This document shows, piece by piece, positions 8,385-17,192 of a stretch of 47,691 nucleotides of DNA. The notes below the pieces were generated by a model. It was not told where the DNA came from. It ran no database searches and saw only the letters and a list, made by a program, of their open reading frames with translations. Position 1 is the first letter of the stretch, and every line of letters begins with the position of its first letter. This stretch comes from an uncultured bacterium. Lineage in GTDB: Bacteria; Hydrogenedentota; Hydrogenedentia; Hydrogenedentales; CAILVY01. The stretch is from positions 1 through 47,691 of the forward strand of contig CALEDJ010000041.1 in NCBI GenBank assembly GCA_937951485.1, read 5' to 3'. A program made the position numbers and the translations under genes.

Positions 8385-9803
8385 ATGGACACACAATCAG
8401 CGGCGCGAACGGGACGCGTGCATTTTTCCGGCATTGGGGGGACTGCAATGGTCGCGGGCGCGAGGATCGCCCTGGAGGCTGGCTGGGAGGTGCGCGGGAG
8501 CGACATGCCCCTGTATCCGCCGACTTCGGATATGGTCGCCGAACTCGGCGCACCCGTATATGTCGGCTACGCGGCTGAGAATCTGGACTGGAACCCGGAT
8601 GTGGTCATTATTGGCAACGCGCTCAGCCGGGGCAATCCTGAAGTGGAGGCGACGCTGGACCGTGGATTGCCTTATACGAGCCTGCCCGAATGGCTGAAAG
8701 AGCATGTACTGCGCCGCCGCCGTCCGGTGGTCGTGTGCGGCACGCATGGTAAAACCACCACCACGGCGATCGCAGCGTATCTGATGGACCGCTGCGGCCT
8801 CGCGCCTGGTTTCCTTATCGGCGGACAGCCATTGGATTTCCCTTTTTCGGCGCGCCTGGGCCAGAAGGATGGGCCCTTCGTCATCGAAGGCGACGAATAC
8901 GACACGGCCTTCTTTGACAAACGCGCCAAGTTCTTCCATTACCTGCCGCATATCGCCATTGTCACCTCCATCGAATTCGATCACGGCGACATCTATCGCG
9001 ACCTGGAGGAAATTGAAACGGCGTTTCAGCGCATGCTGCGGCAAATCCCGCGCGGCGGTCGCCTGATCGCCTGCGCCGATAATCGCGCCGCAAGCAGCCT
9101 CAGCACCCATGCCTTCTGTCCCGTAGAAACATATGGGTTTTCCGAACTGGCGCATTGGCGCGGGGAGATTCTTTCATCCCGAGAAGGCATACAATGCTTG
9201 CGCATACACCGAGAGGGTGCGTTGTGGGGAGAATTTGAAACCACCCTGGCCGGGCGACACAACCTGCAGAACGCCGTCGCCGCCATTGCCGCTGCGGCCC
9301 TGGCCGGAGCCGAGAAAGCCGATTTGCAGGAAGCGATAAGGACTTTTTCGGGTGTGCGTCGCCGCATGGAAGTTTTCCACGAGGTCGGGGGTATGATTTT
9401 TGTTGACGACTTCGCCCATCATCCCACCGCCATCCGCGAAACCATTGCCGCCGCGCGCTTGCGCTGGCCCGACGGCCGCATCCGGGTCCTGTTCGAGCCG
9501 CGCTCAAATACTACGGTCACCCGGCGTTTCCAGCGCGACCTGACCGAAGCCTTCTCCGGCGCGGATGATGTCTGGCTGGGGCCGATTTATCGCGCCGAGC
9601 GCATCCCCGAAGAAGAACGGCTTGACCGCGCCGCCGTGGCGGATGCGTTGCGCAGGCGGGGCCTCGTCGCGCAATTCTCCGACGACGTGACCGCGATTGT
9701 GCGCGAAGTGATTGCGACAGGCAAACGCGGCGATGTTGTGCTGGTGTTGAGCAACGGAGCCTTCGGCGGTATTCACGCCCGTTTCAAGGAAGCCGTTCTC
9801 TGA
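8385..9803 (+). CDS. mpl: UDP-N-acetylmuramate:L-alanyl-gamma-D-glutamyl-meso-diaminopimelate ligase
   Basis: A 472-residue Mur-ligase-family enzyme that re-attaches recycled murein tripeptide to UDP-MurNAc. The N-terminal Rossmann part starts VHFSGIGGTAMVAGARIALEAG, and the ATP-binding P-loop is VVVCGTHGKTTTT. IEGDEYDTAFFDKRAKF is diagnostic of Mpl rather than MurC. VTSIEFDHGDIY, AGRHNLQNAVAAIAAA and DDFAHHPTAIRETI follow. ATG 8385 has GGAGA 9 nt upstream; an in-frame upstream Met at 8361 lacks support. A TATACT -10-like box (8352-8357) precedes it. The neighbour uppP is divergent, and both serve cell-wall recycling. Confidence 0.92.
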   Translation: MDTQSAARTGRVHFSGIGGTAMVAGARIALEAGWEVRGSDMPLYPPTSDMVAELGAPVYVGYAAENLDWNPDVVIIGNALSRGNPEVEATLDRGLPYTSLPEWLKEHVLRRRRPVVVCGTHGKTTTTAIAAYLMDRCGLAPGFLIGGQPLDFPFSARLGQKDGPFVIEGDEYDTAFFDKRAKFFHYLPHIAIVTSIEFDHGDIYRDLEEIETAFQRMLRQIPRGGRLIACADNRAASSLSTHAFCPVETYGFSELAHWRGEILSSREGIQCLRIHREGALWGEFETTLAGRHNLQNAVAAIAAAALAGAEKADLQEAIRTFSGVRRRMEVFHEVGGMIFVDDFAHHPTAIRETIAAARLRWPDGRIRVLFEPRSNTTVTRRFQRDLTEAFSGADDVWLGPIYRAERIPEEERLDRAAVADALRRRGLVAQFSDDVTAIVREVIATGKRGDVVLVLSNGAFGGIHARFKEAVL

Positions 9804-9869
9804 TGAAAGATGCATGATGACAGCAGCGATAATAGGCGGGAAGAACGGGCGACCGAGGGGACGCATAAA

Positions 9870-9906
9870 AGGCATTGCGGCGGATTTGTCGGGTCCGCCG
9901 CAATAC
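9870..9906 (-). terminator. Rho-independent terminator downstream of the xylanase gene
   Basis: An 11-bp perfect stem, ATTGCGGCGGA (9874-9884) and TCCGCCGCAAT (9894-9904), has a 9-nt loop. Read on the minus strand it is followed by GCCTTTTATG, so it best serves the minus-strand xylanase gene ending at 9927. It lies between convergent genes and may also slow plus-strand transcripts from mpl. Confidence 0.65.
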
Positions 9907-9926
9907 CTGGTGGAAGAACAGAGAGA

Positions 9927-12074
9927 CTACTGTACATAGACCGTGCGAACAGCCTGGCTGGTATTTCCGACGTCATCTTTCACGGTGTACACCACGGAAT
10001 AAGTGCCGCGTTTCCAAGTGTTGACGTTGCTCGTGGTGATGATACGGGCAGTGACATCGCCGCACATTTCGTCCCATGCTGTGGCGCCGGCATCAACATA
10101 CTTGGAAAAACGGCGCACGGTTACCACAGAAGACCCCTTCAGCGTAATTACCGGTGCGGTGCGGTCCAGTATCAGTTGATTCACCGCCTCCACGGTGGCC
10201 GATTTCTTCTCGCCACTGCGCGCCAGTGCACGCACCTCGTAGATGCCGTCGGCCAGCGGCTGTACGATCTGCGCCGACCAGGTGGAACCCGATACCGTGG
10301 CACGGTGATAGTTCACGCCATCCACGCTCACATCAACAATCGTCGCATTCTCCACAGTGCCGGTTATTTTCGGATACGTCGCACTGGTGGTGAGGGGATC
10401 CACCGTTACCTTCATCTCGACCGGCGCCGATGTCGCCAGCGTCACTGTGACCGCGTTGGTGCCGTCCGGGCGGACATAAATCTGCGCTTCCTTCGTGGCG
10501 CCATTATGCTGCACCACAACGCGATAACGGCCGTAAAAGCCATTGAACTGGTACTGGCCGGAAACGGATTGTCCCGTCTGCGTCGTTTTCCATTCATTAT
10601 GAATAAGTTGCATGAGCGTGGTATAAACGGGTTTCGGCGTGCAATCGCTGCGCAGCATGCCGCCGCCCGGCACCCACGCGCCGGTATCGGAAAAATCCCA
10701 CCAACTGATCGCTTCCACGGCGGGGTGCGCAAAACAAATCCGATAGAAGGCTTCGGCATAAGCCGCCTGGGTGTTTTCATCCCACACACCGCGCCACACC
10801 GCCCCGGTGACGGGCTGACCGTTGGCGGGCGGGGTGAATTCCGTGATGTGCACTTTCTTGCCCAGGGAGGCGTACCGATCAAGGATATACTTCACATGCT
10901 CCAGGGGAAATGCACGGTCCACCGGCGCGTGCGCCTGAAAACCCATGGCATCAAAGGAGATGCCATCCGCGATGGCCTGCTGGATCAGGTTGTAATATTC
11001 GGGAAGACCGTTGTAGAAATGGCCGTATTCGTTCACAATCAATCGTCCGGTGGGATCAATCGCGCGCGCCCATTGATGGGCCGGATTCAGGGTAAGCCCC
11101 GATGCGTTCACCGGCTCATTCACCACTTCCCAGTTCCTGATCAACCCGGCATAGCGCTCCATGATGTCCGTCACATGCGCCTGCTGAAGGGTGGCATTGG
11201 GCATGCCGCCGGACCAGGGCGGAATCGCCGCCGGATCGGTCCACAGCAAGGCGTGTCCCTTGACCTCGATGCCATTCGCAACACACCAGTTCACCATGGC
11301 GTCAATCCACGCATACTGGCGCTGGCCGCGCACCGGTTCAACCAGCGACCAATAGAACGGGACCGTGGCATAGTTGAAGAGTTCCGCAAAACGTTCCTTG
11401 TAGGCATTGTTGAGCGCCGAATCGCTGAACTGCTCGTAACCGCAGATGTTCGCCCCGAACAGGAATTCGTGGCCGATCTGTTCCACCCTCACGGAGGCGC
11501 CTTCGACCGGATTGCCTGAAGCATCCAGCACTGTCACCGTTGCCGCGCCCATGCGATGCGCCGCTATGGCGGCGGGTGTTGCGGCAAGCAGCGCATTCTC
11601 GCGCGCCTGCACGCTCGTCAGCCACGCCGACCGCGTGGTGATCACGGGGTCCGTCGCGCCGCCCGGCGCAAATACACCAATGGCGTCAAGATAGATATTG
11701 CGGTCTTCGAAGGCGTTGACGGCGTCGTTCAGGAAGGCCATTCCGATGGTATATACACCCGGCTCCAATGCCACCGAGAAGTTGTACTGCACCATGGTCA
11801 TTGTACCGACCGTCACGGTGTCACGGGGCAGGCCGTCAATGCTCAGTCCCATGAGCGGCCATACGCCGTCCAAGGGAGTGCCCAGCGCCAATACCGCCAC
11901 CTGATACGTGCCACTCTGGTAGATGCGCACGTATTCAGCCACTTCGCCCTTAATATACAGATGACCATCCGGGCTGTCCTTCAGTGCAGCATTCCGTGCC
12001 TGGAAAACCAACGCTGCGGCATCCATCGCACACAGCGCCACTCCGAGGAGTATCATGTTTGTCATTTTTTTCAT
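9927..12074 (-). CDS. Secreted GH10 endo-1,4-beta-xylanase with N-terminal CBM-like and C-terminal Ig-like domains
   Basis: A 715-residue exported enzyme cleaving xylan backbones. It has a signal peptide at residues 1-21. Residues about 22-135 form a beta-rich module (LKDSPDGHLYIKG ... GVYTIGMAFLNDA) resembling calcium-dependent xylan-binding CBMs. The GH10 barrel spans about 195-495, with acid/base E320 in NWEVVNEP and nucleophile E412 in VHITEF. KGHALLW and SWWDFSD are typical GH10 strands. A linker beta domain (500-635) is followed by a DUF5011/HYR-like Ig fold (640-715). I chose ATG 12074 (MKKMTNMILLG) because GGAGGAAAG lies just upstream; the frame stays open for 272 more codons, but that part is antisense to gpsA and not credible. 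Confidence 0.9.
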   Translation of the reverse strand: MKKMTNMILLGVALCAMDAAALVFQARNAALKDSPDGHLYIKGEVAEYVRIYQSGTYQVAVLALGTPLDGVWPLMGLSIDGLPRDTVTVGTMTMVQYNFSVALEPGVYTIGMAFLNDAVNAFEDRNIYLDAIGVFAPGGATDPVITTRSAWLTSVQARENALLAATPAAIAAHRMGAATVTVLDASGNPVEGASVRVEQIGHEFLFGANICGYEQFSDSALNNAYKERFAELFNYATVPFYWSLVEPVRGQRQYAWIDAMVNWCVANGIEVKGHALLWTDPAAIPPWSGGMPNATLQQAHVTDIMERYAGLIRNWEVVNEPVNASGLTLNPAHQWARAIDPTGRLIVNEYGHFYNGLPEYYNLIQQAIADGISFDAMGFQAHAPVDRAFPLEHVKYILDRYASLGKKVHITEFTPPANGQPVTGAVWRGVWDENTQAAYAEAFYRICFAHPAVEAISWWDFSDTGAWVPGGGMLRSDCTPKPVYTTLMQLIHNEWKTTQTGQSVSGQYQFNGFYGRYRVVVQHNGATKEAQIYVRPDGTNAVTVTLATSAPVEMKVTVDPLTTSATYPKITGTVENATIVDVSVDGVNYHRATVSGSTWSAQIVQPLADGIYEVRALARSGEKKSATVEAVNQLILDRTAPVITLKGSSVVTVRRFSKYVDAGATAWDEMCGDVTARIITTSNVNTWKRGTYSVVYTVKDDVGNTSQAVRTVYVQ

Positions 12075-12383
12075 GGCACTTTCCTCCACGACGCTTCGGC
12101 GTTCAGTTTCATGCGCGGAAAGAGCACGGTTCGTGCCATGACGATCCGAAAAGAGACAAGATTTATAAATCGTTTTATCTGCGTGGTTTATGGGTTCTTG
12201 AAAGAATCCGGAACACAAAGAATTGCTTGACGATCCGGCGAAGCATTGACAAAGTGACGGATTCCTGTCAGCAAGGGAGCGCCGGGCGAACAGCAAACAA
12301 ATAGCGACCGCCCGGACCTTGCGGGATCGGTAGCGTTCGCACAGGTGCCGTACCATGCACACCAGGGATACAATCGCAGTGTT
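12075..12383. other. Divergent intergenic region between the xylanase gene and gpsA
   Basis: No gene, strong hairpin or RNA is seen. On the minus strand an AT-rich stretch near 12160-12180 (TTTATAAATC) could hold a -10 element for the xylanase gene, but I find no good partner -35. The gpsA promoter lies at the right end. Confidence 0.4.
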
Positions 12384-12413
12384 TTGCGCTTTCCTGAACG
12401 CCTTCGCTAGAAT
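12384..12413 (+). promoter_or_regulatory. Promoter of gpsA, predicting a leaderless transcript
   Basis: TTGCGC (12384-12389), an 18-bp spacer and TAGAAT (12408-12413) place the expected transcription start about 12419-12421. The gpsA ATG is at 12420 and no Shine-Dalgarno sequence precedes it. Confidence 0.5.
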
Positions 12414-12419
12414 CCGTCC

Positions 12420-13397
12420 ATGAAAATTCAAGTCATTGGCGCGGGAGGTTGGGGGCTGGCCCTCAGCCGCCTGCTTGCAATACGCGGCCATGCCGTTCAT
12501 CTCTGGTGTCGGGAGGAGGATGACCCCGACCACCTTCGTGAGACCCGGCGCAGCGATGCCTACCTGCCCGGCGTGGACTTGCCGGACAAGGTGGCGGTGG
12601 CGCGCGAGGTGGAAGAAACGGCCGCCATGGTCGTTCTGGCTGTGCCTTCCCACGCCATGCGAAGCGTGCTCAGAAGTCTGCCCATCCCCAGGGAAGCACT
12701 GCTTGTCAGCGTCGCAAAAGGTATTGAAAACGACACGCTCATGCGCATGAGCGAGGTGATTGCGGAATGCATCCCCGGCAGTCAGATCGCAGTGTTGTCC
12801 GGGCCGAGCCACGCGGAAGAAGTGGCCCGTGATCTGCCCGCTTCGGTGGTGGTCGCCAGCGCGGCTTCGTCCGTCAGCGATAGCGTGCAAGAAGCCTTTT
12901 TCGGACCGACCTTTCGCGTATATACCAGCGATGACGTGGTCGGGGTGGAACTGGGCGGTGCGCTGAAAAATGTCATCGCCATTGCGGCAGGCGCCTGCGA
13001 CGGGCTGGGCTTGGGAGACAACGCCAAGGCCGCACTAATCACTCGCGGCCTTGCCGAAATAGCGCGTCTCGGCGTCGCCTGCGGCGCTTCTCCCCTAACC
13101 TTCGCCGGCCTGAGCGGCATGGGTGACCTCATCGTCACCTGCGCCAGCCGCCTCTCCCGTAACCGTCGTGTGGGCGAAGCCATCGCACGCGGCGAGACGC
13201 TTGACGCTGTGCTCGCCGCCTCGCCCATGGTCGCCGAAGGCGTGCGCACCGCCCGCGCCGCACAAGGCCTCGCCCTGCGCCACAACGTAGATATGCCCAT
13301 CACCCATGCGGTCTGCGAAGTACTCTACGAAGGCGCATCGCCCCGCGCCGCTGTCGCCGCGCTCATGCAGCGCGACGCCCGACCCGAGCGGGGATGA
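12420..13397 (+). CDS. gpsA: NAD(P)-dependent glycerol-3-phosphate dehydrogenase
   Basis: A 325-residue cytoplasmic enzyme reducing dihydroxyacetone phosphate to sn-glycerol-3-phosphate for phospholipid synthesis. The nucleotide-binding loop is at the very N-terminus (VIGAGGWGLALSRLLAIRGH). The family motifs SVAKGIE, LSGPSHAEEVARDLP and VELGGALKNVIAIAAG (with the catalytic Lys) follow, then GLGLGDNAKAALITRGL and GLSGMGDLIVTC. The length is normal. ATG 12420 is the only start that keeps the Rossmann motif intact. There is no ribosome binding site, and the promoter -10 box ends 6 nt before it, suggesting leaderless translation. Confidence 0.95.
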   Translation: MKIQVIGAGGWGLALSRLLAIRGHAVHLWCREEDDPDHLRETRRSDAYLPGVDLPDKVAVAREVEETAAMVVLAVPSHAMRSVLRSLPIPREALLVSVAKGIENDTLMRMSEVIAECIPGSQIAVLSGPSHAEEVARDLPASVVVASAASSVSDSVQEAFFGPTFRVYTSDDVVGVELGGALKNVIAIAAGACDGLGLGDNAKAALITRGLAEIARLGVACGASPLTFAGLSGMGDLIVTCASRLSRNRRVGEAIARGETLDAVLAASPMVAEGVRTARAAQGLALRHNVDMPITHAVCEVLYEGASPRAAVAALMQRDARPERG

Positions 13398-13606
13398 AAC
13401 GTTTCCGCCGGCAGGGAAGGAATCTGCATGGGCATAGGGGAAAAGGAACATTGATGTGCGCTAATCACCACAAATTGAATATTTTTCGCATCCCTCATAA
13501 TCAACAGCATGGATGCCCCAAATGATTCTCTGCCCCGGGCGTGCAACATGGATATGCGATGTCATTCGTGCCGATTAGCGCAGATCAGTGTTCCAAACCG
13601 TCCGGT

Positions 13607-14212
13607 TCAGAGCGTCAGGCGTTTGGGGCGGGTGATCTTGGTGTTTGGCAATTCAAGCAGGTGTTGAACCCGATCCTTGAGTTCCTCAATCTTAAACGGC
13701 TTTTTCAGAAAATCATCGAAGCCATAGTCCGCAAGTTGCCGGATTTCTGCTTCCTCAATGAATCCGGATATGCCAAGGATACGGGAGTTGCGGGTCTCTG
13801 CGCGGCTTTTGATACGCTCACAAACCATCCTCCCATCCATATCGGAGAGGTGAATATCCAGGATCACCAACTGCGGATTGTGTTCCACTACCATTGCGCC
13901 CGCATCGAACCCGGTGGAGGCCGTCAAGACCAGCATATCGCCTTCATGCGACAGCGCGGTGGGGATGATATCCAGGTAGAAGGGGTCGTCATCCACCACC
14001 AGCACCCGGCGCTCGCCTTCTTCGAGGCGTTCCAAGGGGATCCCGTGGCTGAGCATGAACTTGCGCAGGCTCTCATAGGGAATACGCCGGTCGCCGCCGG
14101 GACCGAGCCGGTAGCCGTCAATCTGCCCCAAATCGAACCAGCGCGACACGGTATCCGCGGATACCCCGCAAATGGTGGCCACTTCACCCGTAGTAAAAAC
14201 CCTGTTTTTCAT
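13607..14212 (-). CDS. Response regulator with N-terminal MerR/excisionase-type HTH and C-terminal receiver
   Basis: A 201-residue protein whose layout is the reverse of the usual one. Residues 1-55 are a helix-turn-helix of the MerR/excisionase (HTH_17) type: FTTGEVATICGVSADTVSRW, then RLGPGGDRRIPYESLRKFM. Residues 68-190 are a CheY-like receiver with the acidic pocket D74-D76 (VVDDDP), phospho-acceptor D119 (LVILDIHLSDMDG), the S149 switch position and K171 (FLKKPF). Phosphorylation probably controls DNA binding, but no histidine kinase lies in the window. It is transcribed toward gpsA and follows two prepilin-like genes on the same strand, though its own promoter (14284-14312) and a terminator separate it from them. 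Confidence 0.85.
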   Translation of the reverse strand: MKNRVFTTGEVATICGVSADTVSRWFDLGQIDGYRLGPGGDRRIPYESLRKFMLSHGIPLERLEEGERRVLVVDDDPFYLDIIPTALSHEGDMLVLTASTGFDAGAMVVEHNPQLVILDIHLSDMDGRMVCERIKSRAETRNSRILGISGFIEEAEIRQLADYGFDDFLKKPFKIEELKDRVQHLLELPNTKITRPKRLTL

Positions 14213-14283
14213 TTCACTGCCTCGTCCTCACGCGCCTGTTCCCCGACCTGGATTCGCCGGATATTCGGACTTTTCCCCTCCAT

Positions 14284-14312
14284 AATTTACCAGCATTTTG
14301 TTGATTTGTCAA
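14284..14312 (-). promoter_or_regulatory. Near-consensus promoter of the response regulator gene
   Basis: On the minus strand a perfect TTGACA (14307-14312), a 17-bp spacer and TAAATT (14284-14289) lie about 70 bp upstream of the ATG at 14212. The match and spacing are excellent for a housekeeping sigma factor. Confidence 0.65.
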
Positions 14313-14354
14313 AAAGGTATTCTTCAACTAGTCCAGTATATTTCTCTTTCTCAA

Positions 14355-14400
14355 CTTCCAAACGAAAATGAAACGCCCCCTGTCTGGGACAGGGGGCGCC
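14355..14400 (-). terminator. Rho-independent terminator of the prepilin-like gene at 14429
   Basis: An 11-bp perfect GC-rich stem, CGCCCCCTGTC (14374-14384) and GACAGGGGGCG (14388-14398), has a 3-nt loop. On the minus strand it is followed by TTTCATTTTCG. It lies 30 bp past the stop of the gene at 14429-15415 and insulates it from the response regulator promoter. Confidence 0.8.
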
Positions 14401-14428
14401 ATCTGACCGTGCAGAATCAGATTGACAG

Positions 14429-15415
14429 TCAGTTCGCCGAACTGAACAAACCGATAATGGATGCGAGACTCGGCAGGACCGGGGGCGTGGCGCTTTGGTC
14501 CATGTTGGGACCTTCCGGCGCGCCCACGTAACGGATGAATTCAACATGTCCATCCATAAACAGGACATTGCAGCCGCCGGGGATATGGTTGAAGTACTGA
14601 ACGGCGGCCGTGCCGCCATACAGGTCCAACATTACCCACAGTGTGCTTTGCGCGGCAGCGGATGCAGCCGGATTGTTGATGTCGGTGATCAGGAAGCGTT
14701 CGATACCTTCCCGGAGGCGATAGATCGTTGTCCCACCACCATTGCCATAGCCACTGGATACGCTGACATCGCCGTCCGCAATTTGCTGAAGTTTGATGCC
14801 GGGCTGCGGATGTGCGATGTTGTTCAACGCATCCTGAAGTATTGCATTGACCCCTGCGCCGAACTGCGCGGAAACAAGACCGCTTCCGGGAATCTGGAAG
14901 CCGAATGCGCTGGCCGCTGCGTGGAGCGCCGGGAATGAAGTGACCGGAACCGGCGGCAGTTCGGGAACATTCAAGCGGTCAAAAACCCACCCGGTGTAAA
15001 TGTAACTATAACCGATTTTTTTGGGGTCCAGATGAATGTTGAACTCCCCCGAACTATCCTTCAGGCTGTCAACCGTATTTTCTGCATCGGAAGGACAGAT
15101 GATGATGGAGGGGTCCGTCAAGTATTCCGGATAAATGGAATGAACCTGTGGCCCTGCAGCGATATCCACGCGCATTGCGGTGGGATAGTCGCTACGCGAG
15201 GGATTGCTCACCTGAAGATGCGGAAACCGCTCACCTTTGGACTCGTTGGCGTACATCTTGTACACCAGGCCCCATTGCTTGAGATTGTTCTGACAACTGG
15301 AGCGCCGCGCCGCTTCGCGTGCGCGCGCCAGCGCCGGCAGCAATATCGCTGCCAGGATACCGATAATAGCGATGACTACCAGCAGTTCGATGAGTGTAAA
15401 ACCCTTTTTACGCAT
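14429..15415 (-). CDS. Prepilin-type protein with H-X-DG C-terminal motif (DUF1559-like), copy 1
   Basis: A 328-residue exported pseudopilin-like protein. The N-terminus MRKKG then [19 protein letters not shown] is a perfect type IV prepilin / type II pseudopilin leader, with cleavage after G5 and Glu at position 5 of the mature protein. The helix continues with [20 protein letters not shown], the classic PVC-group signature. Near the C-terminus, [17 protein letters not shown] is the prepilin-processing-associated H-X9-DG motif, here with ten intervening residues. A block [19 protein letters not shown] is shared with the two other copies. AAGGAG lies 6-7 nt before ATG 15415. No prepilin peptidase or secretion ATPase is in the window, so the machinery is elsewhere. 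Function unknown. Confidence 0.85.
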   Translation of the reverse strand: MRKKGFTLIELLVVIAIIGILAAILLPALARAREAARRSSCQNNLKQWGLVYKMYANESKGERFPHLQVSNPSRSDYPTAMRVDIAAGPQVHSIYPEYLTDPSIIICPSDAENTVDSLKDSSGEFNIHLDPKKIGYSYIYTGWVFDRLNVPELPPVPVTSFPALHAAASAFGFQIPGSGLVSAQFGAGVNAILQDALNNIAHPQPGIKLQQIADGDVSVSSGYGNGGGTTIYRLREGIERFLITDINNPAASAAAQSTLWVMLDLYGGTAAVQYFNHIPGGCNVLFMDGHVEFIRYVGAPEGPNMDQSATPPVLPSLASIIGLFSSAN

Positions 15416-15736
15416 GTTGCTCTCCTTTTGTTCTTGTTTATTCCCTGACGGAAAACCTGCAGATTAAACCCAAGATTGTTCGCGGTGCAATGGGCATCGC
15501 GTCAAAGGTCAATGGAACTATACCACAGCGCCGAATAAAATTCAAGTATTTTTTCAGGATTTTCTTGTATCAATGTAAGTTATTATATATCATTATGTTA
15601 TGTATAATTCAGAACAATTAATTTCTGGAAAATATTACTTCGAAATGAAATATGAAGAGAAAAAATCCAACAATTCCGATGCTGTAAAAATCGGCCCTAA
15701 CCCGAATATTCCACAGGCAATATAGGGAAAAGCAAC
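15416..15736. other. AT-rich intergenic region upstream of prepilin-like copy 1
   Basis: This region holds the promoter at 15517-15545 and an AT-rich stretch (15540-15660) without a recognisable gene. I see no clear terminator for the upstream minus-strand gene that ends at 15737. Confidence 0.5.
15517..15545 (-). promoter_or_regulatory. Promoter of prepilin-like copy 1
   Basis: On the minus strand TTGAAT (15540-15545), a 17-bp spacer and TATAGT (15517-15522) lie about 100 bp upstream of ATG 15415. Both hexamers are close to consensus. Confidence 0.6.
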
Positions 15737-16711
15737 CTAAAAAAGAGTGTAATCGATCAATTCCAGGGCCGTTGTGGCCCGTGCGACACCGGCGCATACA
15801 GGGGGAGGGCCGCCTTCCTGGTAACGCAGGAATTCCACGTGGCCGTCCATGAAGAGCGTATTGGCGCCGCCGGGGATGTGATTGTACAGGGCGGGGTCCA
15901 CGGAAAGTTTGTCCATCATCACCCACATTTCGCTCTGGGCCTTGGCAGAGGCGGCGGGATTATTGATGTCGGTGATGAGGAAGCGTTCAATACCTTCTCT
16001 CAGGCGGTAGACAGTATCGCCGCCGCCATTGCCCACCGGCGGCCCCCCGGTAAGCGCAGCCGTGGTGGAAGAAATTTTAATGTCGCGGTCGGCGACGGCG
16101 TTGTCCTGCTGCAACAAGAAGGGCAACAGGACTTCAATCAATCCCTGTACAATTTGCCGCGGGGCGTTGCCGGAGACCGGACTTATCGGCAATACGCCGA
16201 GATTGGTCTGGGGGTCAGTGTCCGCGCCGACGTCGAAGACCCAGCCGAGATAATAATAGCAGGCGTCAACGAGAAGCATACCCCGGTTGCGTTCGACGCA
16301 GGGGATATGGAAATCGGGTTCGCCTGTCACGGGATTGTAGAGCGAATCCGGGCCGTGCCTGGCGTCGGAAGGACACAACAAAACGCTGATATCGGTGAGG
16401 TACTCGGGGTAAATCGCGGAGGGGAGCGGTCCGGCGGCGATGATGGCCTTGTAGCCCGCTGATTGGATGGGGTTGCTTTCGCAGGCGAATGCATTCATCC
16501 GTTGCATCAAAGCGGGAGGATAGCGGTTTCCGCTGGATTCGTTGGCATACATCTTGTACACCAATCCCCACTGCTTGAGATTGTTCTGGCAACTGGCGCG
16601 CCGGGCGGCTTCCCGGGCGCGGGCGAGGGCCGGCAGCAGAATGGCCGCCAGGATGCCGATGATGGCGATGACCACCAACAGTTCGATCAGGGTGAAGCCG
16701 TTTCTTTTCAT
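15737..16711 (-). CDS. Prepilin-type protein with H-X-DG C-terminal motif (DUF1559-like), copy 2
   Basis: A 324-residue paralogue of the gene at 14429. The leader MKRNG precedes [19 protein letters not shown], and the helix [20 protein letters not shown] is almost identical. The region between residues about 60 and 230 is much more divergent, and ends in the shared [19 protein letters not shown] block and [17 protein letters not shown]. The conserved ends with a variable middle suggest a duplicated surface or pilus-tip-like protein under diversification (inference). AAGGA lies about 9-10 nt before ATG 16711. Copy 1 has its own promoter 190 bp downstream of this gene's stop, so the pair may be co-transcribed but can also be expressed separately. 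Confidence 0.85.
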   Translation of the reverse strand: MKRNGFTLIELLVVIAIIGILAAILLPALARAREAARRASCQNNLKQWGLVYKMYANESSGNRYPPALMQRMNAFACESNPIQSAGYKAIIAAGPLPSAIYPEYLTDISVLLCPSDARHGPDSLYNPVTGEPDFHIPCVERNRGMLLVDACYYYLGWVFDVGADTDPQTNLGVLPISPVSGNAPRQIVQGLIEVLLPFLLQQDNAVADRDIKISSTTAALTGGPPVGNGGGDTVYRLREGIERFLITDINNPAASAKAQSEMWVMMDKLSVDPALYNHIPGGANTLFMDGHVEFLRYQEGGPPPVCAGVARATTALELIDYTLF

Positions 16712-17002
16712 TAATGCGATTCCTTGGATGATTCCATTCAGACATCAGGCAGGGGCGAAGCGCCCGTTTTTGACTTCGGCATCTGCGAAAACCCACGATG
16801 TTTCCCGGGAAGGTTGTTCCTGTGTGCGACCAGACAGTCCATTTCGCAATCGCCTCACCAGTAACAGTAAATACTTCTTCTTGCTTAGTTGTTCCAACGC
16901 CGGCGCTGTTACATGCGAGGCAGGGATTCTGTGGAACCATTGTCGTGACTTACGGCCCGGGAGACTTCAGTATATCTCATGTGCGCGGTTTGGCACAAAT
17001 GC
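16712..17002. other. Divergent intergenic region, no gene recognised
   Basis: The space between prepilin-like copy 2 and the porin promoter holds only short frames without ribosome sites or motifs. The frame of the porin gene stays open across it, but the extra sequence is low-quality and antisense to prepilin copy 2 further left. No hairpin or RNA is recognised. Confidence 0.45.
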
Positions 17003-17032
17003 TTGTTCTTGCGCGTGGCATGACGCTAGAAT
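17003..17032 (+). promoter_or_regulatory. Promoter of the outer-membrane porin gene
   Basis: TTGTTC (17003-17008), an 18-bp spacer and TAGAAT (17027-17032) would give a 5' leader of roughly 150 nt before ATG 17193. The TAGAAT -10 box is the same as that of gpsA. Confidence 0.45.
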
Positions 17033-17192
17033 ATGCGCCAGGAACGGTGCTCCGGTGACTCGGTGCGCTGACGGACGGAGAAACGCGCGTGGCGGTTCCT
17101 TGGCTGCCTGTGAGGGAAAAGGAACAATCCTGCGCAATCAGGGCAAAGGCGTGTATCCCTTGCATGGGGACGCGCGGGGAAAGGGAACAACG

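Noticed and set aside
9810-11519. 569-codon plus-strand frame
   Set aside because: It is antisense to the GH10 xylanase, which has intact catalytic motifs and a ribosome site. The plus-strand translation has no domains.
12075-12890. N-terminal extension of the xylanase frame
   Set aside because: It is antisense to gpsA and lacks motifs. A signal peptide and GGAGGAAAG support the start at 12074.
13457-13582. Inverted pair TGCGCTAATC / GATTAGCGCA as a terminator
   Set aside because: The arms are over 100 bp apart with no T tract.
16542-17192. N-terminal extension of the porin gene
   Set aside because: There is no signal peptide or ribosome site there. ATG 17193 follows GGGGAAAGGG and begins a clear signal peptide.
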